A stretch of 25,548 nt of DNA from Flavobacterium psychrophilum. GTDB taxonomy: Bacteria > Bacteroidota > Bacteroidia > Flavobacteriales > Flavobacteriaceae. Shown piece after piece: positions 24,728-25,548 of this stretch. How positions within the stretch are numbered: the stretch's first letter is position 1; each line of letters starts with the position of its first letter. Location of the stretch: assembly GCA_945897545.1 (NCBI GenBank), contig CAMDGJ010000009.1:1-25548 (forward strand), given 5' to 3'. The notes under the pieces are model-generated. The model saw only the letters and a program-made list of their open reading frames with translations. It did not search any database and was not told the origin of the DNA. The position numbers and the translations under genes are program-made.

Positions 24728-25548
24728 ATGAAACGGATTTTAGTACCTACAGATTTTTCGAAATATTCTGAGGAAGCCTTAAAAGTGGCGGTTCAGATTG
24801 CCAAAAAAAATAACAGTGAAATTATTTTATTGCATATACTAGAATTACCTCATCAAGCTAGCGATTTCATAAGCGGCAGTGGTAAAAGCATTCCTGAAAT
24901 TATGCATTATAAAAACAAAGCCGTCACCAATTTAGAGAATTTAATGGATTCAGCATTTTTAATAGGAATCAATGTGTCTGAAGCTTTTGAGTTTAAAAAA
25001 GTAACCGAAGGCATTATTGACGCTTCACTTAAGAACAAAGTTGACCTGATCGTAATGGGGTCTCACGGAACCTCCGGATTTGATGAATTGTTCGTTGGTT
25101 CCAACGCCGAAAAAGTGGTTCGTTTATCTGAAATTCCTGTTCTAGTGGTAAAAAAAGGAACTACTGAATTTAAATCAAATAATTTTGTTTTTGCTTCGGA
25201 TTTTTCAAAAGAAACAAAAAAACCTTTCAAAAAGATGATTGAATTTGCAAAAATTTTTAATTCTAATTTGTTTTTAGTAATGATATGTACACCCAATAGC
25301 TTTAAAACGACTTATGATGCCGAAAAAATTATGCGCAATTTTATAGCGAATTTCGATATTGAAAACTATTCATCCCACATTTACAATGACACTAATATAG
25401 AAAACGGAATTGTTAATTTTGCCGAAAGTGTGAACGCTGATTTAATTGGAATATGCACACATGGCAGAACTGGATTAGCACATTTTTTTAATGGAAGCAT
25501 TGGTGAAGATGTTGTAAATCACGCTTTAAAACCTGTAATTACATTCAA
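24728..25548 (+). CDS. Tandem universal stress protein (UspA family), 3' end cut off
   Basis: The frame from ATG 24728 (MKRILVPTDFSKYSEEALK) runs off the right edge after about 273 codons. It holds two Usp domains. The first, residues 1 to about 142, has the LVPTDFS start and the nucleotide-binding run GSHGTSGFDELFVGSNAEKV, then SEIPVLVVKK. The second begins about 150 (NFVFASDFSKETKK) and reaches CTHGRTGLAHFFNGSIGEDV and KPVITF, so only a few residues are missing. The G-x2-G-x9-G-S pattern of ATP-binding Usp proteins is present in the first domain and similar in the second. Two-domain Usp proteins of this size are common in Flavobacteria, and the ligand and stress condition are not inferable. 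It is divergent from rimP. I see no strong TAnnTTTG box in its own upstream region. Confidence 0.9.
   Translation, partial: MKRILVPTDFSKYSEEALKVAVQIAKKNNSEIILLHILELPHQASDFISGSGKSIPEIMHYKNKAVTNLENLMDSAFLIGINVSEAFEFKKVTEGIIDASLKNKVDLIVMGSHGTSGFDELFVGSNAEKVVRLSEIPVLVVKKGTTEFKSNNFVFASDFSKETKKPFKKMIEFAKIFNSNLFLVMICTPNSFKTTYDAEKIMRNFIANFDIENYSSHIYNDTNIENGIVNFAESVNADLIGICTHGRTGLAHFFNGSIGEDVVNHALKPVITF

Overview
The window is a stretch of Flavobacterium-like (Bacteroidota, Flavobacteriia) chromosome. The DNA is AT-rich, and several genes are preceded by the Bacteroidota -7 motif TAnnTTTG, twice with a matching -33 TTTG. It carries SprA, the outer-membrane channel of the type IX secretion system, and a complete alternative complex III (ActA-F) operon running into an aa3-type cytochrome c oxidase. 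It looks like core genome: I see no insertion sequence, prophage, CRISPR array, tRNA or rRNA. Almost every gene is on the minus strand. The two exceptions are a small SPOR-domain protein and a universal stress protein cut by the right edge.

Layout from left to right. 1-1013: 5' end of sprA, cut by the left edge. 1017-1598: ruvA, whose stop codon lies four bases before the TTG I choose as the sprA start. 1691-3982: malic enzyme with a fused phosphotransacetylase-like domain. 4132-4557: a two-CBS-domain protein with its own terminator. 4714-5649: queG, epoxyqueuosine reductase. 5697-5778: a hairpin-forming intergenic repeat. 5784-6806: ruvB. 6900-18503: the respiratory operon, transcribed actA-actB-actC-actD-actE-actF-coxB-coxA. 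18720-19109: SPOR-domain protein on the plus strand. 19110-19729: an intergenic region with a broken small acidic gene, a perfect 20-bp palindrome and the infB terminator. 19730-24453: the translation/transcription operon rimP-nusA-infB, preceded by a leader holding both a terminator-like hairpin and a 14-codon reading frame. 24728-25548: tandem universal stress protein, missing its C-terminal end.

Functionally, the respiratory operon builds a quinol-to-oxygen chain. ActC and ActF are the membrane core. ActB carries the iron-sulfur relay, and ActA and ActE are c-type cytochromes. CoxB (CuA) and CoxA (heme a, heme a3-CuB) are the terminal oxidase. In Flavobacterium johnsoniae this pair is known as a supercomplex, and the shared operon here fits that. 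RuvA and RuvB form the Holliday-junction branch migration motor but lie about 4.2 kb apart, each with its own TAnnTTTG element.

No clearly new multi-gene system is visible. The best leads are regulatory or degenerate: the candidate attenuator ahead of rimP, the damaged acidic gene near 19.3 kb, the hairpin repeat between queG and ruvB, the heptamer repeat just upstream of actC, and the near-leaderless layout of ruvB.
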